A stretch of DNA of 64,000 nt from Chitinophagaceae bacterium (GTDB lineage Bacteria; Bacteroidota; Bacteroidia; Chitinophagales; Chitinophagaceae). The notes beneath the pieces were generated by a model. It had not been told where the DNA came from and made no database searches. It saw nothing but the letters and a program-made list of their open reading frames with translations. Shown here in pieces: positions 29,444-39,436 of this stretch. Within the stretch, counting starts at the first letter, position 1. The number at the start of each line of letters is the position of its first letter. Both the position numbers and the translations under genes were made by a program. The stretch covers positions 1-64,000 of the forward strand of contig JANWIJ010000097.1 in assembly GCA_025449935.1 (NCBI GenBank). The letters are read 5' to 3'.

Positions 29444-32400
29444 ATGCCAGGAAAGAGTTTACTGATTGCAGTATTGATCGGTATATTTTGCCAGGAATTA
29501 TACAGCCAGGACTGGAAGCAATACGCTGACAGCGCCCAATATTATAACGAGGCAGGAAAGGTTGACAAGGCTATTGCGTTTTATACCAAAGCAAAGACAG
29601 CACTGCCGCCGGATTCTTTGGTATCGCTCAGCCGGGCGTTGGTTTGCGACTCTTTGGGGAAAATTTATATGCGGGCGAAAGATTATTCTCCGGCTGAAAT
29701 CGAGCTGGTTGAAAGCCTGGCAATAAAAAATAAGTTGCTTGGCAGGGAACATCCTGATTATTTATCAGGCTGTAATTCGCTGGGAAGACTCTATGGGGGA
29801 ATGGGAAACTTTAATAAAGCCCTCCCTTTTTTTGTTGAAGTAAAACAAACGAGGGAGAAACTGCTGGGTAAGCTGCACCCGGATTATATAGACGCCTCCG
29901 ATATTCTGGGCACTGTCTATGCCATCCTCGGGCGGTATGACCAGGCATTGCCTTTATTACTGGAAGTAAAAGCTTTTAAGGAGAAAAGTGGGGGTAAAAT
30001 GAACCAGCAGTATTTAACGGCTTCCGGCATGCTGGCTTCGGCTTACTGGATGCTCCGGCAATATCAAAAAGCCGAAGCCCTGATTATTGAAAACAGGGAC
30101 ATAAGCGGTAAACTTCTTGGGAAGGATCATTCGGAGTATATAAATAATTGCCGGGGTCTTGCTGTCCTCTATAACGACATGGGGCAATATGAAAAGGCGC
30201 TTCCATATTATATTGAGACAAAAAATTTGCTGGAAAAGAACATCGGGAAAAATAATCCTGATTACGCGGAAGCATGTAACAACCTCGGTGCAGTCTACCT
30301 GGCCCTGGAACAGTTCTTAAATGCGGAGGCTCTTTTTATAGAATCAAAGAATATAAGGGAAAAGGTTTTAGGAAAAGCCCACCCGGATTATGCCAACAGC
30401 TGCAACAACCTGGGTGCGTTGTACCGGGATATGGGCCAGTTTTCAAGAGCAGAAGCGCTGTACAAGGAAGCGATGCGGCTGTGCGAATCCACCATTGGTA
30501 AGGATAACGAAGCTTATCTTACTAACTGCAATAACCTGGCAATTCTGTATGCCGGTATGAGCGAATATGAAAAGGCGGAGGCGCTTTTTCTTACGACCAA
30601 ACAAATACGGGAAAGATTGTCGGGCAAAGAAAGCCCTGAATATTCGGTCAGCTGTAATAATCTTTCCAATTTTTACCGGGAACTGGGTCAGTATGTAAAA
30701 GCAGAATCATTGGGCCTGGAAGCCAAACAGGTTATTGAAAAAATGATGGGGCGGGAGAATGTGCAATATGCTTCCACCTGTGTAAGCCTGGGTGCTGTGT
30801 ATGCTGTTATGAAACAATATGAAAGAGCGGAACCCCTGTTCCTGGAAGCTAAACAAATAAGAGAAAGACTATTGGGAAAAGAACATTCAGCGTATGCCGC
30901 GAGTTGTGACAACCTGGGAAACATATACAGCTATACCGGTCAGCTGGAAAAAGCAGAATCATTTTACCGGGAAGCCCTGCTTATCAATGAAAAAGTGTTG
31001 GGAAAGGAAAGTCCTGGTTATGCGGTCAATTGTACCAACCTGGCCGTTCTTTTCTGGAAACTTGGACGGTATGAACAATCCGGACCTTTGTTGCTGCAGG
31101 CGAGTAAAATTTTCGAAAAAAAATACGGTAGTGAAAGCCTGCAATATATTCAGAGCCTGAATAATCTCGGCAACCTGTACTGGACACTTCAACAGCCGGA
31201 AAAAGCCAACGAGTTTTATTCCCGTTCGTTCAGGAAAACCCATGAGAGTGCCAGGAAGATATTCCGGTTCTCCTCAGAAAAGGAGAAGTGGCTCTACCTG
31301 AAAGAAGTTGGGGGGATGAATGATGGTTATTTTTCTTTTTATTCATCAGCTTACCCGGCATCCAGCCAGGGCTTTGCTTATAATGTATCGCTGATTACCC
31401 GGGAAATGATCCTGGCATCCTCCAGGCAAATGCGCCGTTTTTTATATGCGGTCAGCGACACCGTTTCGAAGAATACTTACAACCATTGGATTGACATAAA
31501 AGAACAACTTGCTTTTTTTTACAGCAATTCACCATCCCGATTCGCCGGGGAAATAACGAGGCTTGAAGAAGAAGCAAATAGCCTGGAAAAAGATTTAAGC
31601 CGTATCTCTGGTTTCAATGAGCAGGCCAATCAGCAGGAACCCGACTGGCATATGATACAGGAAAAGTTGAAGCCGGGGGAAGCGGCTGTTGAATTTGCGG
31701 AATTCAGTTATTATAACGGCACAAGGCAAACAGACAGCACCCTGTATATCGCACTTGTTGTCCGGAAAGACCGGCCCGAACCACAGGTTATCCGTCTTTT
31801 TGAAAAAAAGGACCTGGACAGCCTGCTAAAAACGGGCGCGAAGAATGACTTTCAGCATATATCACAGCTGTACAGAAACAGTAAAGGCATACCCGGTATG
31901 CCGTCTGCAGGCAACAGGCTTTACAAGTTGATATGGGATCCGCTTGATACATTCCTTACCGGTATCAACAAAATATTTTATGCGCCGGCCGGTTTGCTTC
32001 ACCGCATTTCTTTTGCAGCCTTGCAGGGAAATGAGCAACAATTACTGAGTGATAAATATCACCTGGTGCAGGTAAGCACCACTTCATCGGTGAATAATAC
32101 GAAACCAGACATTATCACGACCAGGGATAAAATTATGCTGTATGGTGGGGTGTTGTATAATGTGGACACGGCCAGGTTAAAAACGGCTGTAAGTAAATAC
32201 AATTATAAACCTGATAACGCCAGCCGTTCTTTGCCGGATGATCTTGAACGAAATAACAACTGGCAGGAGCTGCCCGGCACCCTGGCCGAAATCAGGGCAA
32301 TTGAAAACCTGGCAAGGAAAAAAAAGATCAACGTGATGGTGCGCACCGGCGCAGATGCCAATGAAGAATCCGTAAAAGCCCTCAATGGTGCCAATTCGCC

Positions 32401-32929
32401 GCATATACTTCATATTGCCACGCACGGTTTTTTCTTTGCTGACCCCGCACCACCCAAAAAAGAATCAGGCATCCGGGAACGTTCGGGTGGAGTTGTATTA
32501 AAGGAATCCGATAACCCGCTGATGCGGTCCGGGTTATTATTGGCCGGTGCCAACCGTTCCTGGCTTTCGGGAAAATCAACAACGGGTATCGAAGATGGAA
32601 TTTTCACGGCATATGAAGTTTCCAATTTGTACTTGCCCAATACCAGGCTGGCTGTTTTGTCTGCTTGCGAAACTGCACTGGGAGATCTGAAAGGGAGTGA
32701 AGGTGTTTATGGGCTTCAGCGCGCATTCAAAATGGCTGGAGTGGAAAACCTGCTCATGAGCTTATGGAAAGTGCCCGATGAAGAGACAGCCGAGTTCATG
32801 CAATTATTTTATGGGAATTTATTTAAAAAACAAACGTTCACGGATGCCTTTTACCAGGCACAAACGAGCATGAAAAATAAGTACTGGAATGATCCGTACC
32901 GCTGGGCTGCTTTTGTGCTGGTTCAATAA
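29444..32929 (+). CDS. TPR (kinesin-light-chain-like) CHAT-domain protein
   Basis: About ten 42-aa repeats (GKEHPDYA.SCNNLG.LY..MGQYEKAE.L), then CHAT domain with HILHIATHGFFF and LAVLSACETALG. Confidence 0.95.
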   Translation: MPGKSLLIAVLIGIFCQELYSQDWKQYADSAQYYNEAGKVDKAIAFYTKAKTALPPDSLVSLSRALVCDSLGKIYMRAKDYSPAEIELVESLAIKNKLLGREHPDYLSGCNSLGRLYGGMGNFNKALPFFVEVKQTREKLLGKLHPDYIDASDILGTVYAILGRYDQALPLLLEVKAFKEKSGGKMNQQYLTASGMLASAYWMLRQYQKAEALIIENRDISGKLLGKDHSEYINNCRGLAVLYNDMGQYEKALPYYIETKNLLEKNIGKNNPDYAEACNNLGAVYLALEQFLNAEALFIESKNIREKVLGKAHPDYANSCNNLGALYRDMGQFSRAEALYKEAMRLCESTIGKDNEAYLTNCNNLAILYAGMSEYEKAEALFLTTKQIRERLSGKESPEYSVSCNNLSNFYRELGQYVKAESLGLEAKQVIEKMMGRENVQYASTCVSLGAVYAVMKQYERAEPLFLEAKQIRERLLGKEHSAYAASCDNLGNIYSYTGQLEKAESFYREALLINEKVLGKESPGYAVNCTNLAVLFWKLGRYEQSGPLLLQASKIFEKKYGSESLQYIQSLNNLGNLYWTLQQPEKANEFYSRSFRKTHESARKIFRFSSEKEKWLYLKEVGGMNDGYFSFYSSAYPASSQGFAYNVSLITREMILASSRQMRRFLYAVSDTVSKNTYNHWIDIKEQLAFFYSNSPSRFAGEITRLEEEANSLEKDLSRISGFNEQANQQEPDWHMIQEKLKPGEAAVEFAEFSYYNGTRQTDSTLYIALVVRKDRPEPQVIRLFEKKDLDSLLKTGAKNDFQHISQLYRNSKGIPGMPSAGNRLYKLIWDPLDTFLTGINKIFYAPAGLLHRISFAALQGNEQQLLSDKYHLVQVSTTSSVNNTKPDIITTRDKIMLYGGVLYNVDTARLKTAVSKYNYKPDNASRSLPDDLERNNNWQELPGTLAEIRAIENLARKKKINVMVRTGADANEESVKALNGANSPHILHIATHGFFFADPAPPKKESGIRERSGGVVLKESDNPLMRSGLLLAGANRSWLSGKSTTGIEDGIFTAYEVSNLYLPNTRLAVLSACETALGDLKGSEGVYGLQRAFKMAGVENLLMSLWKVPDEETAEFMQLFYGNLFKKQTFTDAFYQAQTSMKNKYWNDPYRWAAFVLVQ

Positions 32930-32942
32930 ATAGCTTACCCGT

Positions 32943-35519
32943 TTATTTTTTCTTCCTGGCTGTTTTTTTGACGGCAGGTTTTGCCGCCTTCTTTTTAGCA
33001 GGTGCTTTCCTTGCTTTTTTGGTAAATGCTCCCGGTATTTCCAGCTCAATAAATTTCTTTACATCATCCAGGGTAAATGTGGTTGCTTCTTCTGCTGTAT
33101 ATTTTGTATCATCAGCTTTTTTAGGTAAGCGGATAATCTTTTTCCCGAACTTCAGAATGGGCCCCCACCTTGCATTTTCGAGGGAGATTTTTTCATCCGG
33201 CCATCGCTGGATATAGCGGTTTGCTTCTTTTTTTACCTTGGCTTCTATCAGTTCATTCATCTCTGCCTGGGTGAGGGACTCAAAATCATACCGCCGGGGC
33301 ACATTGATGAACATCCCATCCCATTTGATATAGGGGCCGAACCGGCCTTTGCCTTTAATGATGGGTTTGCTGTCAAAAGTTCCGACCGGTGCATCGGCAA
33401 TTTGTTTTTGTTTGATGTGATGGATGGCTTTTTCCAGGTCCACCGTGGAAAGATCGGTTCCTTTGGGAAGGGAAATGAATTCTTCTCCCCATTTCACGTA
33501 GGGCCCGAACCGGCCAACATTTACTGAAACATCTTTTTCTTCGTACTGGCCCATCGTTCCCTGCGCACCAAACAGGATCATCGCCTCATCGAAGGTGATC
33601 GTTTCTATACTCTGCCCTGTTGGTACTTTGGCAAAGCGTGGTTTTTCTTCGTCATCGGCAACACCGATCTGTATCATGGCACCATAACGACCCATCCTCG
33701 CCACCACCGGTTTGCCACTTTCCGGGTCAACACCCAATTCCCTTTCCCCTTTTATGCGTTCGGCATTTTCAATGGTATTATCTACATCTTTTTTGAAAGG
33801 CAGGTAAAAATCGTCGATCATCTTATTCCACTTCATCTTGCCTTCGGCCACTTCATCAAATTCTTCTTCGATCCGGGCCGTGAAGCTATAATCCATGATG
33901 TCGTCGAAATATTGTTTCAAAAAATCCGTGACCACCAGCCCCAGGTCAGAGGGGAACAATTTTGATTTTTCAGCGCCGGTGGTTTCACTGTCAAGCTTGT
34001 TGTTTATGGACTCGTCTTTTAAAATATAAACCTGGTAATTTCTGATGATACCTTCCTTATCCCTTTTTTCCACATACCCTCTTTTCAAAATCGTAGAAAT
34101 GGTCGGGGCGTAGGTTGATGGGCGGCCGATACCCAATTCTTCCAGTTTCTTTACCAGCGAAGCTTCCGTGTAACGCGAAGGCGGACGACTGAAGCGTTCA
34201 GTCGCTTTCATTTCTCTCAGAGGCAGTTGCTGACCAACAGACAGCGGGGGTAACATTCCTTCATTAGCTTCTTCTTCCAGTTCATCATCATCTTTATCTT
34301 CCCGGTAAACTTTTAAAAAGCCATCAAACTTCATCACTTCTCCTGATGCGCTCAGTTCTTCTTTGTTAGTCGAAATTTCAATTTTGGCTACCGTTTTTTC
34401 CAGTTCTGCGTCTGCCATCTGGCAGGCCATGGTTCTTTTCCAGATCAATTCATATAACCGGGCCCATTCTGCTTCAGGTATGGAGGGGTTACTCATGTAA
34501 GTTGGCCTGATAGCTTCGTGGGCCTCCTGTGCGCTTTCATTCCTGGTTTTGTATTTCCGGAACTGGTGATATTGTTCGCCATACATGCTTTTCACCGTGT
34601 TGGTAATATCGCCGAGGGCCGTATTACTCAGGTTAACACTGTCGGTACGCATATAAGTAATGTATCCATTCTCGTATAACCGCTGCGCTATCTGCATCGT
34701 TCTGGCAACGCCATAACCCAGTTTCCTGGATGCTTCCTGCTGCAAGGTAGAAGTTGTAAAGGGTGGGGCTGGGGAGCGTTTACCGGGTTTTACCTGTACA
34801 TCATTTACCTGGTAGGTTGCACCCAGGCAGCTTTTCAAAAATGTTTCTGCATCATCTCCCGTATTTTGTTTTTTTCCTTCGGCAGCAAATGTCACCGACT
34901 TGCCCCCTGCATCCTTTGCAGTAAATAAGGCTTCTATTTTAAAGGTGCTGACAGGAGTAAAAGCATTGATCTCTCTTTCCCTTTCTGCAATTAACCTGAC
35001 GGCAACACTTTGTACACGGCCCGCGCTCAGGTTGTTCCGCATACTCATTTTACGCCAGAGCACCGGGCTGAGTTCAAACCCTACAATCCGGTCCAGGATT
35101 CTTCGGGCCTGTTGCGCCATCACCAGGTTCATATCGAGTTTGCGGGGATTTTCTACGGCTTCTTTTATAGCTGTTTTGGTGATTTCATTAAACACGATGC
35201 GCTTGGTCTTTTTGGGATCAAGCCCCAGTACTTCGCAGAGATGCCAGCCAATAGCCTCACCCTCACGGTCCTCATCCGTCGCCAGCCACACTTCATCGCT
35301 CTTATCCGCCAGCCTTTTCAAATCGGCAACTACCTTCTGTTTCTCAGGAGGAACAATATAAGTAGGTTTGAAATTCTTCTCAATATCAATACCCATACCG
35401 GCTTTCTGCAGGTCACGGATATGGCCAAAACAGCTCTTTACCTGGAAATCACTGCCAAGTATCTTTTCGATTGTTTTTGCTTTCGCCGGGCTCTCAACTA
35501 TCAATAAATTTTTCGCCAT
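32943..35519 (-). CDS. topA: DNA topoisomerase I
   Basis: MAKNLLIVESPAKAKTIEKILG, YITYMRTDSVNLS, C-terminal repeat domains and Lys/Ala-rich tail. Confidence 0.97.
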   Translation of the reverse strand: MAKNLLIVESPAKAKTIEKILGSDFQVKSCFGHIRDLQKAGMGIDIEKNFKPTYIVPPEKQKVVADLKRLADKSDEVWLATDEDREGEAIGWHLCEVLGLDPKKTKRIVFNEITKTAIKEAVENPRKLDMNLVMAQQARRILDRIVGFELSPVLWRKMSMRNNLSAGRVQSVAVRLIAEREREINAFTPVSTFKIEALFTAKDAGGKSVTFAAEGKKQNTGDDAETFLKSCLGATYQVNDVQVKPGKRSPAPPFTTSTLQQEASRKLGYGVARTMQIAQRLYENGYITYMRTDSVNLSNTALGDITNTVKSMYGEQYHQFRKYKTRNESAQEAHEAIRPTYMSNPSIPEAEWARLYELIWKRTMACQMADAELEKTVAKIEISTNKEELSASGEVMKFDGFLKVYREDKDDDELEEEANEGMLPPLSVGQQLPLREMKATERFSRPPSRYTEASLVKKLEELGIGRPSTYAPTISTILKRGYVEKRDKEGIIRNYQVYILKDESINNKLDSETTGAEKSKLFPSDLGLVVTDFLKQYFDDIMDYSFTARIEEEFDEVAEGKMKWNKMIDDFYLPFKKDVDNTIENAERIKGERELGVDPESGKPVVARMGRYGAMIQIGVADDEEKPRFAKVPTGQSIETITFDEAMILFGAQGTMGQYEEKDVSVNVGRFGPYVKWGEEFISLPKGTDLSTVDLEKAIHHIKQKQIADAPVGTFDSKPIIKGKGRFGPYIKWDGMFINVPRRYDFESLTQAEMNELIEAKVKKEANRYIQRWPDEKISLENARWGPILKFGKKIIRLPKKADDTKYTAEEATTFTLDDVKKFIELEIPGAFTKKARKAPAKKKAAKPAVKKTARKKK

Positions 35520-35667
35520 AAATGATACCTTATTATATCACAAAACCGCTTTTCGGCGGCTGCAAGTTAGGACAAGGATAATAAATTTTCGGGGAAACAA
35601 TATTTAATCCTTCCATTCTTGATTTGGTAAGACGCATAAATACTGCGCATATCGTGCAGTAATTCAA

Positions 35668-36372
35668 CTATATTTTTGATTTAATAATGGCAGAAATGCT
35701 TTCTGCCCAACGCTTATATTCTTTACCCGAAGGGTGTAAGCCATCATTGGCCAGCAACGATAAATCACTGGCTGCTTCCCGGGTCCATGGCGTTATGTCA
35801 ATATAATATACATGGTATTGCTGCGCTAACTCTTTATTGATGGCATTATAGCCGTCAATTTCTTTTCCTATACGGCTTTTGTCGCCGCCCGCGGCGAGTG
35901 GAGTGACACCCCAGTCCGGGATAGACAATACCACAACTCTCTCTGCCCTGTCACCCGCAAAATGGATGGCTTTTTTCAACAATTCTTCAAATTCAATTTT
36001 ATAATTATGGGCCGGTCGTCCACGGTATTGGTTGTTCACACCTATTAATAAGGTGACAAAATCATAGGATGAACGTAACGCATCTGATTGATCAGCCTCC
36101 CGGATCCCCGCTTCCAGTTCATCGGTAGTCCAGCCCGTTTTGGCAATGATACGGGGTGGCTGGAAATCTACACCAGCGTTCATCATCATACCGGATACCT
36201 GCGAGGGGAAATTCTCGGAAGGCTGAACTCTTTCACCAATGCTGTAGGAATCGCCTAAAGCGAGGTAATAATATTTTTTCGTATCCGGCCGGGAGGTCAT
36301 GTTTTCCATATAATACTTATTGCTATAACTGCTGCCCGTAAAGAAAAACAATAATACCAATACCCGCCTCAT
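35668..36372 (-). CDS. SGNH/GDSL hydrolase
   Basis: YLALGDSYSIGE (block I), LIGVNNQ, NDGLHPSGKEY (block V). Confidence 0.9.
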   Translation of the reverse strand: MRRVLVLLFFFTGSSYSNKYYMENMTSRPDTKKYYYLALGDSYSIGERVQPSENFPSQVSGMMMNAGVDFQPPRIIAKTGWTTDELEAGIREADQSDALRSSYDFVTLLIGVNNQYRGRPAHNYKIEFEELLKKAIHFAGDRAERVVVLSIPDWGVTPLAAGGDKSRIGKEIDGYNAINKELAQQYHVYYIDITPWTREAASDLSLLANDGLHPSGKEYKRWAESISAIIKSKI

Positions 36373-37220
36373 AAAAAATCAATAATTAGTTTTGTCACCT
36401 GGTTATCCCGGTAAATTCTCCGGTGGCCCAATCCTTTTGTAATTACGAACTGGATATTGGGATAGTTTTCCTCCTTTGCTTTCAGCACATCGCTTATCGG
36501 AGTTGTATCATCTTCTTCATCATGAATCCATAATACCCTGGCCCTGATATGCTTCATCGCTCTTTTAACAGAATACCAGCCGGAAGAAACACCGCTGGTT
36601 TGAACAATGATCCTTTCAAATTCATTCCTGAGTAAGGGATCAAGCCGCAGGAACTTAAAAAAAGTATCTATCGCCGTAGATGTTTCAGTAGCAGGAGCGA
36701 TCAGCACCAGCCTGTAATCTGCAGTATGACTTATTTCTTCCAGGGCAAGGCTGATGGCCAACCCGCCAAATGAATGCGCCAGGAATGATTGAATGGGGCC
36801 AAACCGTTTGTTTATTTCCCGGATCGTTTTTTTATATAAGGGGGCATTGATCGTTTTACCGCCGCTTCTTCCGTGCGCAGGCGCATCAAAAGCCAGCACT
36901 TCGTATCCTTTTTTTACCAATGGCTTTACATAGCGGTCAAAATTGGTGACAGAGGACTCGAAACCATGGATGATCAACACCTTTCTGGGGGCAGGATAGT
37001 TCCATCGCCAGCCGGTAATTGCAATCCCCTCTACCGTTAACTGCAGTTTTTCTGCCCGGTCAAAAATTCTAGGAAGAGCCTTTTTATGACGTCTTTGCGG
37101 CGTACAGAAAAGTTCAAAAGCTTCCCGGGCAGCTTTCTTTTTGGAGATGGAGGAAAGAAGTTTGAATTTTGTGCGGATGTAGCGGAGAGCCAGGCGCTGG
37201 GATAACTTCATAAAAAGCAA
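36369..37220 (-). CDS. Alpha/beta hydrolase
   Basis: LIIHGFESSVTNFDRYV, FLAHSFGGLAISL nucleophile elbow; 4-bp overlap with the SGNH gene. Confidence 0.88.
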   Translation of the reverse strand: MLFMKLSQRLALRYIRTKFKLLSSISKKKAAREAFELFCTPQRRHKKALPRIFDRAEKLQLTVEGIAITGWRWNYPAPRKVLIIHGFESSVTNFDRYVKPLVKKGYEVLAFDAPAHGRSGGKTINAPLYKKTIREINKRFGPIQSFLAHSFGGLAISLALEEISHTADYRLVLIAPATETSTAIDTFFKFLRLDPLLRNEFERIIVQTSGVSSGWYSVKRAMKHIRARVLWIHDEEDDTTPISDVLKAKEENYPNIQFVITKGLGHRRIYRDNQVTKLIIDFL

Positions 37221-37294
37221 AAATAAGTAATGGCTTATTACCTCATACTGAATATAAAAAACTTCCCGGTCGCGGAGAGGTTTGGAGGAGATAC

Positions 37295-38056
37295 ATGGAT
37301 ATCGTCATAATTGGTTCCGGAAATGTAGCTGCTGTACTTGGAAGAAAATTCAAGGCGGCAGGGCATACTATCCTGCAGGTATATAGCCGCAATGCTTCAG
37401 CGGCCAGCAAACTGGCTTATGAATGGGATACAGATTCCACCAACTATACCAGCCTGATCATTAAAAATGCTGATGTCTACCTCATAGCCGTTGCAGATGA
37501 TGCCATTGACCGGGTTGCAAACGAGTTGAGATTACCTGGTATGGTGGTGGCACACACCGCGGCTTCTGTTCCGAAAGAAGTGTTGAAAAGAGTCACCGCT
37601 CATTACGGTGTTTTCTATCCCCTGCAAAGTTTGCGAAAAGAGATGGCAGTCCTTCCGGATGTTCCCATATTCTTTGATGGCAGTGATGAGTTGGCCAGGA
37701 AAAAGCTGGCGGCACTGGCCCATTCAATTTCGGATGAAAATGTTATAGAAGCCGGCGATGAGGCGAGGCTAAAACTGCATGTAGCGGCTGTGGTGGTCAG
37801 CAATTTTGTAAATCATCTTTATTCCCTGGCAGAGGAATATTGCAGGAAGGAAGGAATTGAATTTAAGCAGTTATTACCCCTGATTGCTGAGACTGCCTCC
37901 AGGGTCAAAGAGATTTCACCGGAACAGTCACAAACCGGACCTGCGCTGCGCCATGACAGCGAAACCATTCAAAAGCACCTGGAACTGTTAAAGAATCATC
38001 CACAACTGAAGAACATTTATGTATTGCTGACCGAAAGTATTCAGCAGGCAAAATGA
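37295..38056 (+). CDS. DUF2520/Rossmann-like NADP-binding protein
   Basis: MDIVIIGSGNVAAVLGRKFKAAGHTILQVYSRN; HTAASVPKEVLK...YPLQSL. Confidence 0.88.
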   Translation: MDIVIIGSGNVAAVLGRKFKAAGHTILQVYSRNASAASKLAYEWDTDSTNYTSLIIKNADVYLIAVADDAIDRVANELRLPGMVVAHTAASVPKEVLKRVTAHYGVFYPLQSLRKEMAVLPDVPIFFDGSDELARKKLAALAHSISDENVIEAGDEARLKLHVAAVVVSNFVNHLYSLAEEYCRKEGIEFKQLLPLIAETASRVKEISPEQSQTGPALRHDSETIQKHLELLKNHPQLKNIYVLLTESIQQAK

Positions 38057-38128
38057 TTGTTTTCCCAAACAAGTAAATGCCTTCTTCATTTTACCACTAA
38101 TTTTGCACCCGAAACGAAAACAGCGGAA

Positions 38129-38464
38129 ATGTATACGATCAGGTTTAATTTTGAGCAGAAGGGACTGGAACCCAGGACTTTTGAAAAAGTAGAAGCAGGG
38201 CAGACTTTACTGGAAATCGCATTAAAGAACGATATTGAACTTCATCATAATTGCGGCGGGGTATGTGCCTGCACTACCTGTCATTTGTACATAGAGAAAG
38301 GAATGGATTTTATTGACGAGATCACGGACAAGGAAGAAGATTTTATCGACCGGGCTGTAAACCCGCGGCTGAATTCCAGGTTGGGTTGTCAATCGCTGTT
38401 GAACGACGGGAATGGCGTGATTGAAGTTGTCATTCCTGATCAAACACAATTTTTAGGAGAGTAA
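38129..38464 (+). CDS. 2Fe-2S ferredoxin
   Basis: NCGGVCACTTCHLYIEKG ... RLGCQ cluster ligands; start at internal Met (38129). Confidence 0.93.
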   Translation: MYTIRFNFEQKGLEPRTFEKVEAGQTLLEIALKNDIELHHNCGGVCACTTCHLYIEKGMDFIDEITDKEEDFIDRAVNPRLNSRLGCQSLLNDGNGVIEVVIPDQTQFLGE

Positions 38465-38537
38465 TACTTTGCAAGAGGTCAGAATTAGAAGTCTGGATTC
38501 CGGCCTCCCACATCATCCACCGGACTTCTTATTAAAT

Positions 38538-38777
38538 ATGAGTCAATTTGAACCCCCGATTCACTGGAACGATCACGAAGACATTGCATTAAAATTATAC
38601 GAGCGTTTTGGGAATGAATTCAATGAAGGCAAAATTTACCGTATCCGTTTTACCGACCTGCTTGAGTGGATATTGCAGATACCGGGTTTTGTAGGAAAAA
38701 GAGAAGAAAGCACGGAAGGCCACCTGGAAATGATCCAAAGCGCCTGGGTTTATGAGTGGAGAGACAGCCAGGAATAG
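38538..38777 (+). CDS. iscX: Fe-S cluster assembly protein IscX
   Basis: IHWNDHEDIALKLYERFGNEFNEGKIYRIRFTDLLEWI...QSAWVYEWRD. Confidence 0.9.
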   Translation: MSQFEPPIHWNDHEDIALKLYERFGNEFNEGKIYRIRFTDLLEWILQIPGFVGKREESTEGHLEMIQSAWVYEWRDSQE

Positions 38778-38869
38778 TTTTGTAACTGAAATGTGTCGCA
38801 AGTGTGCATATGATGAAACATTTCTCTTTATAATTTCCCATTCCCTTATTTTACTATTTTCACCGTTGT

Positions 38870-39391
38870 ATGAATGTACTTGAACTTTTTAAAAGCATTA
38901 CCACCTTCGTTTTTGATGTAGATGGCGTACTCACTGACGGGACTGTTTTGGTGATGGATGGAGGGTTGCAGGCAAGACGAATGCATATCAAGGATGGATT
39001 TGCTTTGCAAATGGCAGTTAAAAACGGCTACCGTGTTCTTATTGTCTCCGGGGGTGAGTCGCCGCAGGTAATGGCAAGGCTATTCAAACTGGGAATCAAT
39101 GATGTCAACATGTCTGTGCTGGACAAGAAATCATTTATTGAGAAATATATGAAGGACAACCAGTTGAAAACCGCCGAAGTATTGTATATGGGAGATGATC
39201 TCCCTGATCTCCCGGCCATGGAAATTGTTGGCCTGCCCTGCTGTCCGGCAGATGCCGTAAGCGAAATAAGAGAAGCCGTACAGTATATTTCACCGCTGAA
39301 TGGAGGTTTTGCATGCGTGCGGGACGTTATTGAAAAAGTGTTGAAACTAAATGATCACTGGAACTACCGGCCGGATATAACCTCCCGCTAG
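38870..39391 (+). CDS. KdsC-like HAD phosphatase
   Basis: TTFVFDVDGVLTDGTV, LIVSGGES, YMGDDLPDLPAMEIVGLPCCPADA. Confidence 0.9.
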   Translation: MNVLELFKSITTFVFDVDGVLTDGTVLVMDGGLQARRMHIKDGFALQMAVKNGYRVLIVSGGESPQVMARLFKLGINDVNMSVLDKKSFIEKYMKDNQLKTAEVLYMGDDLPDLPAMEIVGLPCCPADAVSEIREAVQYISPLNGGFACVRDVIEKVLKLNDHWNYRPDITSR

Positions 39392-39436
39392 CCGGTTAAG
39401 CGTATTTTATTTTTATCTTGCCGCAAATTTATTTTC

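Noticed and set aside
29700-31250. 126-bp periodicity resembling a tandem DNA repeat or CRISPR-like array
   Set aside because: It is the coding signature of 42-aa TPR repeats in a continuous ORF; the units diverge at DNA level and no conserved short repeat/spacer structure exists.
35010-35507. 165-aa plus-strand ORF antisense to topA
   Set aside because: Overlaps confident topA coding sequence; no independent evidence.
35640-35665. tactgc...gcagta inverted repeat upstream of the right end of the SGNH gene
   Set aside because: Only a 6-bp stem with imperfect centre and no T-run; not convincing as terminator or operator.
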